A stretch of 64,000 nucleotides of DNA, from NCBI GenBank assembly GCA_035640355.1, contig DASQWI010000018.1, positions 1-64,000 on the forward strand, in the 5' to 3' direction. The stretch comes from Actinomycetota bacterium (GTDB lineage: Bacteria; Actinomycetota; UBA4738; HRBIN12). Positions within the stretch are counted from its first letter, which is position 1. The number at the start of each line of letters is the position of its first letter. Made by a program: the position numbers and the translations under genes. Under the pieces are notes generated by a model. The model saw only the letters and a list, made by a program, of their open reading frames with translations, made no database searches and was not told the DNA's origin. This document shows, piece by piece, positions 15,759 to 24,157 of this stretch.

Positions 15759-17888
15759 TCACGACGTGGCGCTCGGCACGCTCCCCGACAGTCGAGAACG
15801 CGGCAGCTTCCACGCTGGCGACACCTTGCCGTTCCCCGTCTTCACGGTGCCCTTCGGGCGGCATACGAACGCCAGCAGGTACAGGGCCGCGACGACGACG
15901 AGCAAGGCGCGATAGCCCATCACGAGGGCGCCGTACTCGAGCACCCCACCGACCATCGCGCCGAGGAGGTTCGCCCCGAACGCGAACACGGATGATCCAA
16001 CGTTCCTGAATCGCTCGGCGAAGATGAGGTTCGCCACGAAGATCGGGCCGAACCCGATCGCAACAGCTACGAGGAAGCGCGGAACGACCGAAAGGGAGAG
16101 CAGCGATTCCGGCGGCACGATCCACGCAACGAGCAGGACCGCGAGAAGCGCCACATAGAGGCGGCCGGGGCGGGTGACGCGGAACCGTCGCGCAACCTCG
16201 ATCGCCGCGAGAACCGAAAGGAGGACGCCTCCGAACACCAAGGCGTTGACGAACCACGTGGTTCCGAAGAGCAGGGCGAACTGGACGACGCTCTTCGTCT
16301 CCAACAGGAGGAAGGCCGCCCCCATGAAGAACAGGTCCAGGTACGCCCTCATCCCGCGCTGACGCCCGACGCTCAGCCTGATCACGAGGATCGAGACGAG
16401 CAGGATCAGACCCAGCGTCAGGAGGTAGATCGACGGGATCGACGGGGTCCGAAGGTAGACGAAGGGGTGGTCGTCGGTGGCCGGCGGCGGTACGTCCCGC
16501 TCTGCCGGTTGCCAAACCGTCTTGCACGAGACAGCTCCGGGATCGACGCTCGTCGTGAGGACGGCGAAGTGGCCCACCGTCCCCGTCGTGTCGATGCAGG
16601 GCGGATGTCCGTAGGCCTTGTTCAGCGTCCCGGCCAGGCGATCGACGAGCCACTGCTCGCGGTAGTAGTTGTACATGGCGAACATGCCTCGGGGCGTGAG
16701 GTGATCCTTCGCCACCTGAATGGCTTGCGCCGTGAAGAGGTAGCTCTCGAGGCGGAGAGAAGATTGCCCGGCGATGAGTGTCAGTGAGTCCGGTAGGGCG
16801 AACAGGATCATGTCGTAGCGCTCGTTCGACTGCTGCAAGAACGCCCGCCCGTCGTTGATGGAAACGTGAACTCGGGGGTCCTGGTAGGGATCCTCCGGAT
16901 TGAGCTCCCTGCCCAGGGCGTACAGGTGTGGATCGATCTCGACGGCGTCGACGCGCTTCGCGCCCTGGCTCAGCGCGATCGCCACATCGCTTCCCGTGCC
17001 GGCGCCGACGACCAACACCCGGCCCAGCGGGTTGTCCGGGTCGCGTTCGTACGGTGTGAAGTACAACGGCTCGGTCTCACGACGCACCTCGAGCGATTCG
17101 ATCACCTGATGGGGGATCCCGTTCACGCTGACGTGGTACTTCCCACCGGTACCCGGGTCGGCCCTCACCTTGTAGTAGGGAGACCAATGGGTGTTCGGTA
17201 GCGTCGACTCGCTCGCGAGGATCGCCACGAGGACGATGAGGGCGGCGCCGTTCTGCAAACCCACGACGATCGTCGTGCGGCGCAGCAGGAGGACGGCGAA
17301 GCACACGGCGGCCACGGAGCCCCACGCGACGGGCGGCGCTTCGAGGAACGAAAGGAGCGAGAACGCCGCGATCCCAAGCATGCTCCCGATGATGTCGAGG
17401 CGGTACGCCTCGAGGGGTTCGAACGTGGCGAAGGTTCTCGCGACGCCGTCGGCGATCGTCGCCATGATCAGCGCCGTCGCCACGAAGATCACGGGCAACA
17501 TCACCCATATCGGGAGTCCTGACGGCCGCCCTCCGAAATAGATGAGTTGTGCTCCCGATCGATCGACGTGCACCGGGAACAAGAGCACGAACAGAACGAA
17601 GACCGCGAGGGCAGGCGCCGCTCTCTTGAACGACCCGACCTTCGACCCGGATCGGAGGAATCCGATCCCGATCCCCAGGAAGCTGCCGAGCAAGACGAAG
17701 TTCGAGAAGTACGAGAGGTAGACGACGTTCGAGCCCGCCCACCTGATGAGCGCGAGCTCCACGAACAACATCAGGAAGCTGAGCAGAACGAGGCGGCCGC
17801 GTCCCTTCGACGCACCCGTCGCTCGAGCGACGGGCGACTCGGCGGCGGACGGGGGATCAAGGCCGGTCCGATCGGCGGCAAGCGACAT
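15759..17888 (-). CDS. Membrane-embedded spermidine synthase-like protein
   Basis: A 709-residue protein joining membrane helices to a methyltransferase-fold domain. About seven to eight helices lie in residues 30-235. The soluble domain follows with the SAM/decarboxylated-SAM binding motif LVVGAGTGSDVAIAL, acidic loop VDAVEIDPHLYALG and NDGRAFLQQ, as in spermidine synthases. A second set of helices occupies about 500-690. The start ATG 17888 follows AAAGGAGG. This is the family annotated as spermidine synthase-like membrane transferase in many soil bacteria; the actual substrate is unknown, and the usual catalytic Asp context (DxxDP) of true spermidine synthase is not obvious, so polyamine synthesis is not assured. 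Confidence 0.8.
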   Translation of the reverse strand: MSLAADRTGLDPPSAAESPVARATGASKGRGRLVLLSFLMLFVELALIRWAGSNVVYLSYFSNFVLLGSFLGIGIGFLRSGSKVGSFKRAAPALAVFVLFVLLFPVHVDRSGAQLIYFGGRPSGLPIWVMLPVIFVATALIMATIADGVARTFATFEPLEAYRLDIIGSMLGIAAFSLLSFLEAPPVAWGSVAAVCFAVLLLRRTTIVVGLQNGAALIVLVAILASESTLPNTHWSPYYKVRADPGTGGKYHVSVNGIPHQVIESLEVRRETEPLYFTPYERDPDNPLGRVLVVGAGTGSDVAIALSQGAKRVDAVEIDPHLYALGRELNPEDPYQDPRVHVSINDGRAFLQQSNERYDMILFALPDSLTLIAGQSSLRLESYLFTAQAIQVAKDHLTPRGMFAMYNYYREQWLVDRLAGTLNKAYGHPPCIDTTGTVGHFAVLTTSVDPGAVSCKTVWQPAERDVPPPATDDHPFVYLRTPSIPSIYLLTLGLILLVSILVIRLSVGRQRGMRAYLDLFFMGAAFLLLETKSVVQFALLFGTTWFVNALVFGGVLLSVLAAIEVARRFRVTRPGRLYVALLAVLLVAWIVPPESLLSLSVVPRFLVAVAIGFGPIFVANLIFAERFRNVGSSVFAFGANLLGAMVGGVLEYGALVMGYRALLVVVAALYLLAFVCRPKGTVKTGNGKVSPAWKLPRSRLSGSVPSATS

Positions 17889-18037
17889 GCGGTGTATGGC
17901 CTCCTTTGGCGATTCACCTTCGACCGAGGAACGCCGCCGCTTGAGGATGAGCCGCTGATCCGCCCGAACTGGCCGCTGTCAGATGGGGACGCCGAACAAT
18001 CCCGTTGCTGTGCCAGCAAACCAGCGCCGCCGCGACG

Positions 18038-18661
18038 TCAGGGTGTAGGCGGTGGGGTGGTGGGCGAGGGACTCGGCGACGGGCTCGGGCTCGGCGTTGG
18101 ACTCGGACTGGGCGTCGGGCTGGGGACGGGCTCCTCCAGCAGCTCTTCGACGAAGCCCTGGTCGGGCGCCCGATCGATGCACGTTGTCGGACACTGCGTC
18201 CCGGTGAAGAGCGAGGACGCCGACCAGAAGAACGACGTTCGGTGCGGACCGATGAGGATCCTTCTCAGCCCAAGCGCGACCCATGCCGATCTACCGCCAA
18301 ATTTGTCCGACTGCAGCTTCGCGATCTCGGCCTGCGTTCCGTCGGCCAGGGCGCGGTGGAGCGTTCCGAGCATCTCTTGACGGCGCGAGCGAAGAACGAC
18401 CACGTAATCGATGGACTGGTCTCCGCGCGTGTCGAGCTCGATGACGAAGTACCCGCGATCGTAGATCTGACGCGGCCGCCACCTGGCGATCGTGAAGAAC
18501 GTCCACAACAGCGGTCGTTGGTGTCCGAGATGCACCGTCCGGAGGTCCAGCCGTCCTTCGGTGTCGTTCCCGTCCTGCGGGCTCGTATGGTTGGCGACTG
18601 CCGGCAGCGCGACGGCGAGCGCCGCAGCAGCGATGGCCGCGCCGACCACCAAGCGTCGCAT
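18038..18661 (-). CDS. Secreted protein with Pro/Ser/Thr-rich tail, mau-like cluster
   Basis: A 207-residue exported protein. The signal peptide (about 1-23, MRRLVVGAAIAAAALAVALP...) ends in AVA. The mature domain contains IYDRGYFVIELDTRG and DYVVVLRSRR, then a Cys pair in GTQCPTTC. The last 30 residues are almost only Pro, Ser and Thr, a typical cell-wall-spanning or disordered tail. Its ATG shares a base with the stop of the MauE-like gene, so the two are coupled. The family is not recognised. It is the last gene of a six-gene leftward cluster and may be a wall-associated partner of the exported cysteine-rich protein (inference). Confidence 0.65.
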   Translation of the reverse strand: MRRLVVGAAIAAAALAVALPAVANHTSPQDGNDTEGRLDLRTVHLGHQRPLLWTFFTIARWRPRQIYDRGYFVIELDTRGDQSIDYVVVLRSRRQEMLGTLHRALADGTQAEIAKLQSDKFGGRSAWVALGLRRILIGPHRTSFFWSASSLFTGTQCPTTCIDRAPDQGFVEELLEEPVPSPTPSPSPTPSPSPSPSPSPTTPPPTP

Positions 18662-19803
18662 CACGCCATTCCTCGTCGAACCGTGCGAACGGTTGCGACG
18701 ACGACCAACGTGGCAAGCACGAGGCCGAGCGCCGCGAGCGCGGCCGGTACTAGCTCGGCGCCAGTCGGAGCGACCACGTCGGCCCCGATCCACGTGTCCG
18801 TCCCTCGACGCCACGCGACGAGCGCGACGATCGCCAGCGCGCCGTTCCGCGCCAGCAGGAGCCGGTAGTCCCGAGCCCTCGCCCCGCCGAAGCATCCGCA
18901 GTCGAGCCGCGGACCGCTCCGGATCCTGGCGGCGACGATCCCCACCGAGAACGCGGCGAGAACCCCCAGAGAAAGGACTCCCGCGGTCGACGGCAGGCCG
19001 AGGAACGGAAGGACCCCGATCCCCAGCTCCACCAGCGGAACGCCGACGGCCACCGCGCGCTCGAACCCGCCGCCGAACCCGTACGACTGAAGCGATCGTC
19101 TCCACGGACGAGAGCGCACGACCTTGGTCACGGCGGCCCATCCGAACGCGATCACGAGAGTCGCCCCGGCAGCGCCACCCAGGTCGCCCGGGTCGCCCAC
19201 CTCGCCGCCGCGCTGGATCGCGAGCGCCGCTGCACCGATCACCGCGATCAGCGCCGCTGCGTGCGCGACGCGCCACCCTACCCACGATGCGGACGACGAC
19301 AGCCGGCCGACGAGCGCCGTCCCGTCTTCCTGCGTTCGTGAGGTCGACGCGACCGTCGCACTCAAGCCGCGCGCAACGCCGAACGGCGCCATGATCAACG
19401 CACTCAGCAGCGGTCGTCCCGCCGCGATCGCGCCCGAGCTGACCACGACGAACGTGCCGTGCCGAAGGAACGTGAGGAAGCCGACCCCGAGGCCCATGCC
19501 GTACAGCAGCGCCGCCGTCTCGAACCCGAAGAACGTCCGCCACCAGTCGGGAACCTGTCGCCGGAGCTGCGGCACCGGAACGCGAACACCGAACGCCTCG
19601 CGCGTGAGGTAGAAGACGCCGAGCGCACCGATCGCCACGAATCCGGCCGCACCCCACGGCGCGCCCAGCGCCATCCCCGCCGAACCCAGGACCGCGCCGA
19701 ACGCAGCGGCGGCGAGTCCCGCCCCGAGAACATGCAGGGCGAGCGCGATGGCCCACCTCCGTGTTCGGCCCCCGTGGACCACGGGGGTGATGGTCTCCAC
19801 CAT
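18661..19803 (-). CDS. MauE/DoxX-like membrane redox protein with N-terminal membrane extension
   Basis: A 380-residue polytopic membrane protein. The C-terminal half (about 200-340) matches MauE: GWAAVTKVVRSRPWRRSL, then LVELGIGVLPFLGLP, a helix pair and the diagnostic DCGCFGG. MauE is needed for disulfide formation in methylamine dehydrogenase light chain (known for Paracoccus). The N-terminal 200 residues add three or four more helices and are not seen in ordinary MauE, so this is an extended or fused form. ATG 19803 is the first start; the next gene upstream ends at 19813. It probably passes electrons or disulfides to the MauD-like and Cys-rich partners in this operon. Confidence 0.72.
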   Translation of the reverse strand: MVETITPVVHGGRTRRWAIALALHVLGAGLAAAAFGAVLGSAGMALGAPWGAAGFVAIGALGVFYLTREAFGVRVPVPQLRRQVPDWWRTFFGFETAALLYGMGLGVGFLTFLRHGTFVVVSSGAIAAGRPLLSALIMAPFGVARGLSATVASTSRTQEDGTALVGRLSSSASWVGWRVAHAAALIAVIGAAALAIQRGGEVGDPGDLGGAAGATLVIAFGWAAVTKVVRSRPWRRSLQSYGFGGGFERAVAVGVPLVELGIGVLPFLGLPSTAGVLSLGVLAAFSVGIVAARIRSGPRLDCGCFGGARARDYRLLLARNGALAIVALVAWRRGTDTWIGADVVAPTGAELVPAALAALGLVLATLVVVATVRTVRRGMA

Positions 19804-19812
19804 CGACAGACC

Positions 19813-19902
19813 TCAGGGACCGAACAGCGTGGTCAGCCCGGCGACGATCGACGCGGCAACGACGGCAACGAGCAACGGCGGGCTCAGGAGGGACCTCAGC
19901 AT
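19813..19902 (-). CDS. 29-residue single-helix membrane peptide
   Basis: ATG 19902 to TGA 19813 encodes a peptide that is almost all one hydrophobic helix: MLRSLLSPPLLVAVVAASIV followed by a short tail AGLTTLFGP. Its start overlaps the last seven bases of the upstream Cys-rich protein gene, and AGG-rich sequence precedes it. The overlap and the position between MauA-like and MauE-like genes suggest it is translated and helps assemble the membrane complex. The short length makes it easy to miss, and it may be fortuitous. Confidence 0.45.
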   Translation of the reverse strand: MLRSLLSPPLLVAVVAASIVAGLTTLFGP

Positions 19903-20459
19903 TCGGTCGTGAGCTCGCGATACGTGATGCAGAAGACGCGCTTCCCGCTCGGGCAGTACCCGCGCACCGACGCGTCGCCGTTGATCCTGATCCCCGAGGA
20001 CGAGCAGCAGTCCTGGATGTGCCGAACGCGTCCGTTGCAGCATCGGCTCCAGCCGCCGCCGTACCTCGGGTTGTTGACGAACTGATACCGCTTCGGCACG
20101 ACCGACTGACAGACCTTGCGCCGGGTCTGCTGTCTGGACAGGTAGATCTCGCCTTCGTCGTCGACCGGGTAGCCGTACAGCGGGTGCACCGGGAAGCCGT
20201 ACCCGTCCGTCCGCGAGTTCGGCGCGTACGGATGCGGGCACGAACCGGTGGTGAAGATGTGACCGCAGATGTGGTACGCCTCGGCTCGCTCCGGCGCGAG
20301 CGCGATGGCTACCATCGGGCCACCGGCCAGCGCGACGACGGACCTCCCGATCCGACCGAGGAACGAGCGACGGCTCGTGCGACGTGCGAGCCCCTCTCCG
20401 GCACGAGCGAGGCCACCCGCCTCTCCGGAGGTTCGCGGGCCCGGTCGTCGCAGCTTCAA
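19896..20459 (-). CDS. Tat-exported cysteine-rich protein, MauA-like (methylamine dehydrogenase light-chain-like)
   Basis: A 187-residue protein with TTG start at 20459 sharing TTGA with the MauD-like stop. A twin-arginine signal RRSFLGRIGRSVVALAGG lies at about 29-46 and ends near AEA. The mature domain (about 125 residues) has ten Cys: ICGH, SCPHP, VCQS, RCCN, DCC, GYC, FCIT and TEC. Order and spacing, plus the adjoining MauD and MauE-like genes, resemble actinobacterial light-chain-like proteins. Only one Trp is present in the mature part, so the two-Trp cofactor TTQ of true methylamine dehydrogenase cannot form; a Cys-Trp cofactor or a purely structural role is possible. No heavy chain gene is nearby. 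Confidence 0.7.
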   Translation of the reverse strand: MKLRRPGPRTSGEAGGLARAGEGLARRTSRRSFLGRIGRSVVALAGGPMVAIALAPERAEAYHICGHIFTTGSCPHPYAPNSRTDGYGFPVHPLYGYPVDDEGEIYLSRQQTRRKVCQSVVPKRYQFVNNPRYGGGWSRCCNGRVRHIQDCCSSSGIRINGDASVRGYCPSGKRVFCITYRELTTEC

Positions 20460-20965
20460 ACGGCGCTGAGCTCCTCGCTCTGCTCGATCCGGCGCGAGGC
20501 CGTGTCGATGAGGCCCTCGAGCTGCTCGAGCGAGTTCACCGTCCCCTTCGATTGGACGATGCCGAGCTCGTCCACGACGACGACGAACGGAACTCCGGGA
20601 ACGTCGAGCGCTCGCTCCGCGGCCGGATCGGAGACGACCTGCGCCACGAGCCCCGACGCGCGAGCGGCGGCCGGGAGCGAGGGCAGGATCCGTTCGCAGA
20701 CCGGGCATGTCGGCGACACGAACGTCAGAAGCCGGCGGGCGCCTGATCCTCCGATGATGACCGTGGTTCCGTCCCGGCCGGCGGCGGTCCTCGATGCGAG
20801 TGGCTCACCGAGCGCGGGCCCCTCGTCATCCATCTCCAGTGCGCCGACCGGCGAGATCCGCAGGTGGAGCACGCCGATCTGACGCGCAAGCGCGACGACG
20901 ACGACCGTTAAGACGGCGAGCAGGACCCATTGCACGACGAAAGCGGCGGCCCACCAGCCCGACAC
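20456..20965 (-). CDS. MauD-like membrane-tethered thioredoxin-fold protein
   Basis: A 169-residue protein. One N-terminal helix (FVVQWVLLAVLTVVVVALAR) is followed by IGVLHLRISPVGALEM and the thioredoxin-fold domain, with FVSPTCPVCERILP giving a CxxC pair (CPVC) near residue 100. The VPFVVVVDELG cis-Pro loop supports the fold. This is the arrangement of MauD, which acts with MauE to form disulfides in the exported light chain. GTG 20965 is chosen because it lies four bases after the upstream stop; a GTG/ATG-type start 21 codons earlier would overlap that gene. Its stop overlaps the TTG start of the Cys-rich gene. Confidence 0.75.
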   Translation of the reverse strand: MSGWWAAAFVVQWVLLAVLTVVVVALARQIGVLHLRISPVGALEMDDEGPALGEPLASRTAAGRDGTTVIIGGSGARRLLTFVSPTCPVCERILPSLPAAARASGLVAQVVSDPAAERALDVPGVPFVVVVDELGIVQSKGTVNSLEQLEGLIDTASRRIEQSEELSAV

Positions 20966-20969
20966 TCGA

Positions 20970-21629
20970 TCAGGGCCTCTTCGAAGGTTCGGGTTCGACG
21001 GGCGCCATCTGTGCGTTCGTGTCCACAACGGCGTCCTCGGAGCCGACTCCGTGCGTGCTCGTGAAGCCCTCGGGAACCGACCACGTGGCCTTGCCGTCCT
21101 TGTCCAGGAACTGCATCACCGGGATGCCGTCGCTGGTGAGTCCGATGATCGCGCGCAGCTCACCATCCTTGTTCAGCAGCCGGATGATCGGGGAGCCTTC
21201 GGCGGCCAGCCCTATCCGCGCTCGGATCTTCCCGTCCTCGTCCTGGAGAGAGATCGTCGGAGACCCCTGCTGCGCAAGCGAGTACACGAACCCGAGCTCG
21301 CCGTCCTTGTTGCGGAGTGCGAGGGTCGGCGCACCCTCGGACCCGAGGCCGAACTTCGCGCGGACCTTCCCGTTCCGGTCGACCATGGCCATGCTCGCCG
21401 AACCGTCCGAGAACAGGCCGAACGTCGCCCGGACCTTCCCTCCGTCGTCGGCGATGGCCAGCCCAGCGGATCCGTCCGGCTGAACGCCGAAACGCGCCCG
21501 AAGACGCTCCTCGGCGCCGTAGAACGAGATGAACGGCAGGTCGTCGTTGGTGACGCCGAACCGCGCGCGAACGCGGCCTTCGGAGTCTTCGATCTCGATC
21601 TCGCCGGCCCGGATAACCCGCTTTCTCAT
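20970..21629 (-). CDS. Protein of about seven tandem 23-residue repeats, beta-solenoid-like
   Basis: A 219-residue protein made of repeats such as KVRATFGLFSDGSASMAMVD and KVRAKFGLGSEGAPTLALRN, each ending in -NG or -DG. Seven units cover about residues 10-175, then an irregular acidic tail follows. Hydrophobic residues alternate as in beta-solenoids. No signal peptide is seen. ATG 21629 has GAAAGG upstream and is the first gene of the leftward mau-like cluster, with the MauD-like gene four bases after its stop. Similar [KR]VRAxFG...DGS.. repeats occur in bacterial proteins of unknown function. It may be a scaffold for the membrane partners (inference). Confidence 0.68.
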   Translation of the reverse strand: MRKRVIRAGEIEIEDSEGRVRARFGVTNDDLPFISFYGAEERLRARFGVQPDGSAGLAIADDGGKVRATFGLFSDGSASMAMVDRNGKVRAKFGLGSEGAPTLALRNKDGELGFVYSLAQQGSPTISLQDEDGKIRARIGLAAEGSPIIRLLNKDGELRAIIGLTSDGIPVMQFLDKDGKATWSVPEGFTSTHGVGSEDAVVDTNAQMAPVEPEPSKRP

Positions 21630-21897
21630 CTGCGCCTTTCAGTTGGGGCCAGCGCTCGGCCCGTTCCGGAGTTGTCCGTGCGTCCGCAGTCTAGGACGAC
21701 GCGACCGCCGGGCGGGCGAGGAACGCGAGATGCGGGTACCGAACCACCCCTCTTGGCTCGACTCGGCCCGGTACGCACTCGCGTGTCCCAGACCCCCAGA
21801 AGCGAGAAACCGCCGCAACCCGAGGGTCACAGCGGTCTCTCGTGGCGAACCTTATGAGGTACGCCCGTTTTTGGTCAAGCCGGATGACCCGGTTTTG

Positions 21898-23010
21898 TCA
21901 CTCTTTCCTCACGCGCTCGACCCGGGCGGTCGCCCCCTCGAGCCGCGCCGGATCCGGCTCCACGCCGATCCCCGGGCGCGTGGGTACGGCCATCGTTCCG
22001 CGGGGGCCGAGCTCGAAGGGTTCCGTGAGGTCCTCGGCGAAGTATCGTCGGGTCGCGCTGATGTCGCCGGGGAGGGTGAAGTTCGTCATCGCAGCCACGG
22101 CCAGGTTCGTGGCACGCCCGATGCCCGTCTCGAGCATCCCGCCGCACCAGACTGGGACGTTCTGTGAGGCGCACACGTCGTGGACGCGCTTCGACTCCGG
22201 GACGCCACCCACGCGGCCCTGCTTGACGTTGACGATCCGGCACGCTCCGAGCTCGATCGCCGCGCCCGCGTCGGCGGCCGAACGTATCGACTCGTCGAGG
22301 CACAGATCGGATCGGATCAACGCCTGCAGCTTCGCGTGCTCGACCACGTCGTCGTGATGCAGCGGCTGCTCGATCATGAGGAGGTTGCATTCGTCGAGGT
22401 CTCGGAACACAGCGGCGTCGTCGAGCGTGTACGCGGCATTTGCGTCGACGGAAAGCAGGATGTCGGGGTGGGCGTGGCGAACCGCGCGAACCCGCTCGAC
22501 GTCGAGGCCCGGCTCGATCTTCAGCTTGATCCGCCGATAGCCCTCCCCCAGGTACCCGGCCACCAGCTCGAGCAGCGCCTCCGTCGACGGCTGGATCCCC
22601 ACCGAGACGCCGCACTCGACGCGGTCCCTCGTGCCACCGAGGTGCTCGGCGAGGGAACGACCGAGCGCACGCAGGTGCGCGTCGAGGAACGCGTCGATGA
22701 GCGTGGCCTTCGCCATGGAATTTCCCCTGACGAAGGCGAGCACACCCTCGACGTCGTCGGGTCCGACATCTCCGGCAGAGATGAGCGCGGGCGCCAGCAG
22801 GTCCCGAAGGACGAGCCACGCGCCGGCGTTCCACTCCTCGGAGTAGTCGGGTTCGGCTCCCGCGACGCACTCGCCCCAGCCTTCTGCGTCGTCGGTCTCG
22901 ACCCGAGCCAGGATGCACTCTTTGTCGCGCGTCTCGCCGAAGCTCGTCCGGAACGGACGAACGAGTGGCAACCGAACGATGCGCAGCTCGACCGACCGGA
23001 CCCGGGTCAT
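21898..23010 (-). CDS. menC: o-Succinylbenzoate synthase / N-succinylamino-acid racemase family enolase
   Basis: Enolase-superfamily enzyme of 370 residues. The capping domain is at the N terminus; the TIM barrel carries the general-acid/base lysines in RRIKLKIEPG, the metal ligands in LLSVDANAAY, MIEQPL and CLDES, and the second catalytic Lys in NVKQGRVGG. These are the hallmarks of OSBS/NSAR. It could supply o-succinylbenzoate for menaquinone (menE, menB, menA, menD and others are 23-30 kb away). The adjacent GNAT gene points instead to N-succinylamino-acid racemisation; the enzyme may do both. ATG 23010 is seven bases after the GNAT stop. Confidence 0.88.
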   Translation of the reverse strand: MTRVRSVELRIVRLPLVRPFRTSFGETRDKECILARVETDDAEGWGECVAGAEPDYSEEWNAGAWLVLRDLLAPALISAGDVGPDDVEGVLAFVRGNSMAKATLIDAFLDAHLRALGRSLAEHLGGTRDRVECGVSVGIQPSTEALLELVAGYLGEGYRRIKLKIEPGLDVERVRAVRHAHPDILLSVDANAAYTLDDAAVFRDLDECNLLMIEQPLHHDDVVEHAKLQALIRSDLCLDESIRSAADAGAAIELGACRIVNVKQGRVGGVPESKRVHDVCASQNVPVWCGGMLETGIGRATNLAVAAMTNFTLPGDISATRRYFAEDLTEPFELGPRGTMAVPTRPGIGVEPDPARLEGATARVERVRKE

Positions 23011-23017
23011 CCGCCGG

Positions 23018-23836
23018 TCACCGTTCGTACGTCCGGGTGAAGATGTACGCGCTCCTTCGGCGATCGAACGAGGCTGCGACGAGGCCGCGACCGAGGCACG
23101 CCTCCGCGGCGTTCGCGACCGCGTCGCGCCAGGCCGACGCGACCTCCGGCTCCGAAGCTCGCAGCGACGCGTACTCCGCCGGAACCTCGAGGATCGCGAC
23201 GTCGCCCTCGGCGACACCGCTCGTCTGGGGACGGCCGTCATCGCCACGTTGCACGAGGGTCACGGCGTGGTCCGGGACGCCCCGGTTCGGGCCGGGGGCG
23301 GGCGCGAGATCCCACCGGATCACCAGGCGGTCGCTGCGATCGCCCCGGTTCAACTCATCAGTCATCTCGCCGTAGAAATTCCGCTCGAGCCGGTCGGCGA
23401 TCGCCCCCAGCTTGTGAAGGTTGAAGTACGCGTTCCGCGCGACGAGCGGGTCGAACGTCCAGCGGGCGACCGAGATCCCCTGGTCCAGCGCCTGCGCGCG
23501 CTGCGCGAGCTTCAGGGCGAATCCGATGCCGGCGTGGCGGTGGTTGGAGAGCGTGGCGAGCAGATGCGAATGCACGTGGAGCCCCTCGTCCGGATCGACG
23601 GCGGCCCACCCAAGGACGAAGCCGACGAGCGCCTGCTCAGCGAACGCGCCGAACGGGACGTTCCCGCTCTCCGCGAGCGCGCGAAGCACCTCACGTGGGA
23701 TCGTCTGGAAGTCGCCCCACGTGGCGACCGTGACGTTGATGATGGCGTCGCAGTCCTCGAGCGTTCTCAGCGGACGGAGCTCCACGCCGGCATCCGCGGC
23801 GGCTCGACGCGCCAGCTCCCATGCCTCGCTCGACAC
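23018..23836 (-). CDS. GNAT acyltransferase next to menC (succinyltransferase candidate)
   Basis: A 272-residue protein whose first 150 residues form a GNAT-like fold: ELRPLRTLEDCDAIINVTVA, FVLGWAAVDPDEGLHVHSHL, LSNHRHAGIGFALKLAQRAQ. The segment FDPLVARNAYFNLHKLGA is typical of the COG3375-type family found beside NSAR enolases. In Geobacillus such an enzyme transfers succinyl to D-amino acids (established knowledge). The C-terminal 100 residues form an extra domain. GTG 23836 is chosen since the upstream stretch runs into a terminator hairpin. The gene precedes menC in one leftward operon. Substrate specificity cannot be read from sequence. Confidence 0.72.
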   Translation of the reverse strand: MSSEAWELARRAAADAGVELRPLRTLEDCDAIINVTVATWGDFQTIPREVLRALAESGNVPFGAFAEQALVGFVLGWAAVDPDEGLHVHSHLLATLSNHRHAGIGFALKLAQRAQALDQGISVARWTFDPLVARNAYFNLHKLGAIADRLERNFYGEMTDELNRGDRSDRLVIRWDLAPAPGPNRGVPDHAVTLVQRGDDGRPQTSGVAEGDVAILEVPAEYASLRASEPEVASAWRDAVANAAEACLGRGLVAASFDRRRSAYIFTRTYER

Positions 23837-23906
23837 CGGCGTGAGTCTATGAGCGCCTCGCTGTAAGCCGCTCACCGCCCCACGGTCACCAACGACGAGC
23901 GCAAAG

Positions 23907-23937
23907 CGAGAGGCCCGCGGCATCCGCGGGCCTCTCG
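23907..23937 (-). terminator. Perfect GC hairpin downstream of the small gene at 23962
   Basis: GAGAGGCCCGCGG and CCGCGGGCCTCTC pair perfectly around a three-base loop. On the minus strand it is followed by GCTTTGCG, a poor T-run. It lies 25 bases after the stop of the 54-residue gene and ends the gyrA-side leftward unit before the GNAT-menC operon. Confidence 0.65.
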
Positions 23938-23961
23938 AACGTTCTCGGTTGTCGTGCGCCG

Positions 23962-24126
23962 CTATCCGCCCGCGGGCGGTGGGAGCTCCTGCCACTCGTC
24001 CTCGTCGAGGTCCCTGCCGCGCCGGCGCCGGAAGATGGCGACGACGGCGCCGACGATGGCCGCGATGAACGCGATCCGCATGAGCTTGCCGAAGAAGCCC
24101 CTCTTCTCCTCAGAATCCTCGCCCAT
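23962..24126 (-). CDS. 54-residue single-helix membrane protein downstream of gyrA (DLW-39-like)
   Basis: ATG 24126 to TAG 23962 encodes MGEDSEEKRGFFGKLMRIAF, then helix IAAIVGAVVAIF, a basic RRRRGR block and the acidic ending DLDEDEWQELPPPAGG. A small one-helix protein with a charged tail containing D-x-W is found after gyrA, DUF3566 and tRNA-Ile in many Actinomycetota (the DLW-39 group). The W in DEW here stands where DLW is expected, so I place it in that neighbourhood family. Its role is unknown. The gene is short but has clear coding character and a following terminator. Confidence 0.65.
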   Translation of the reverse strand: MGEDSEEKRGFFGKLMRIAFIAAIVGAVVAIFRRRRGRDLDEDEWQELPPPAGG

Positions 24127-24157
24127 CGCCGCCTCCCTCTCGCCTCGCTCCGGACCG

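Noticed and set aside
21860-21900. Possible terminator or mobile-element end with GTTTTTGG and GGTTTTGTC
   Set aside because: The stem CCGG-gtcat-CCGG is too short and no repeat partner is found elsewhere.
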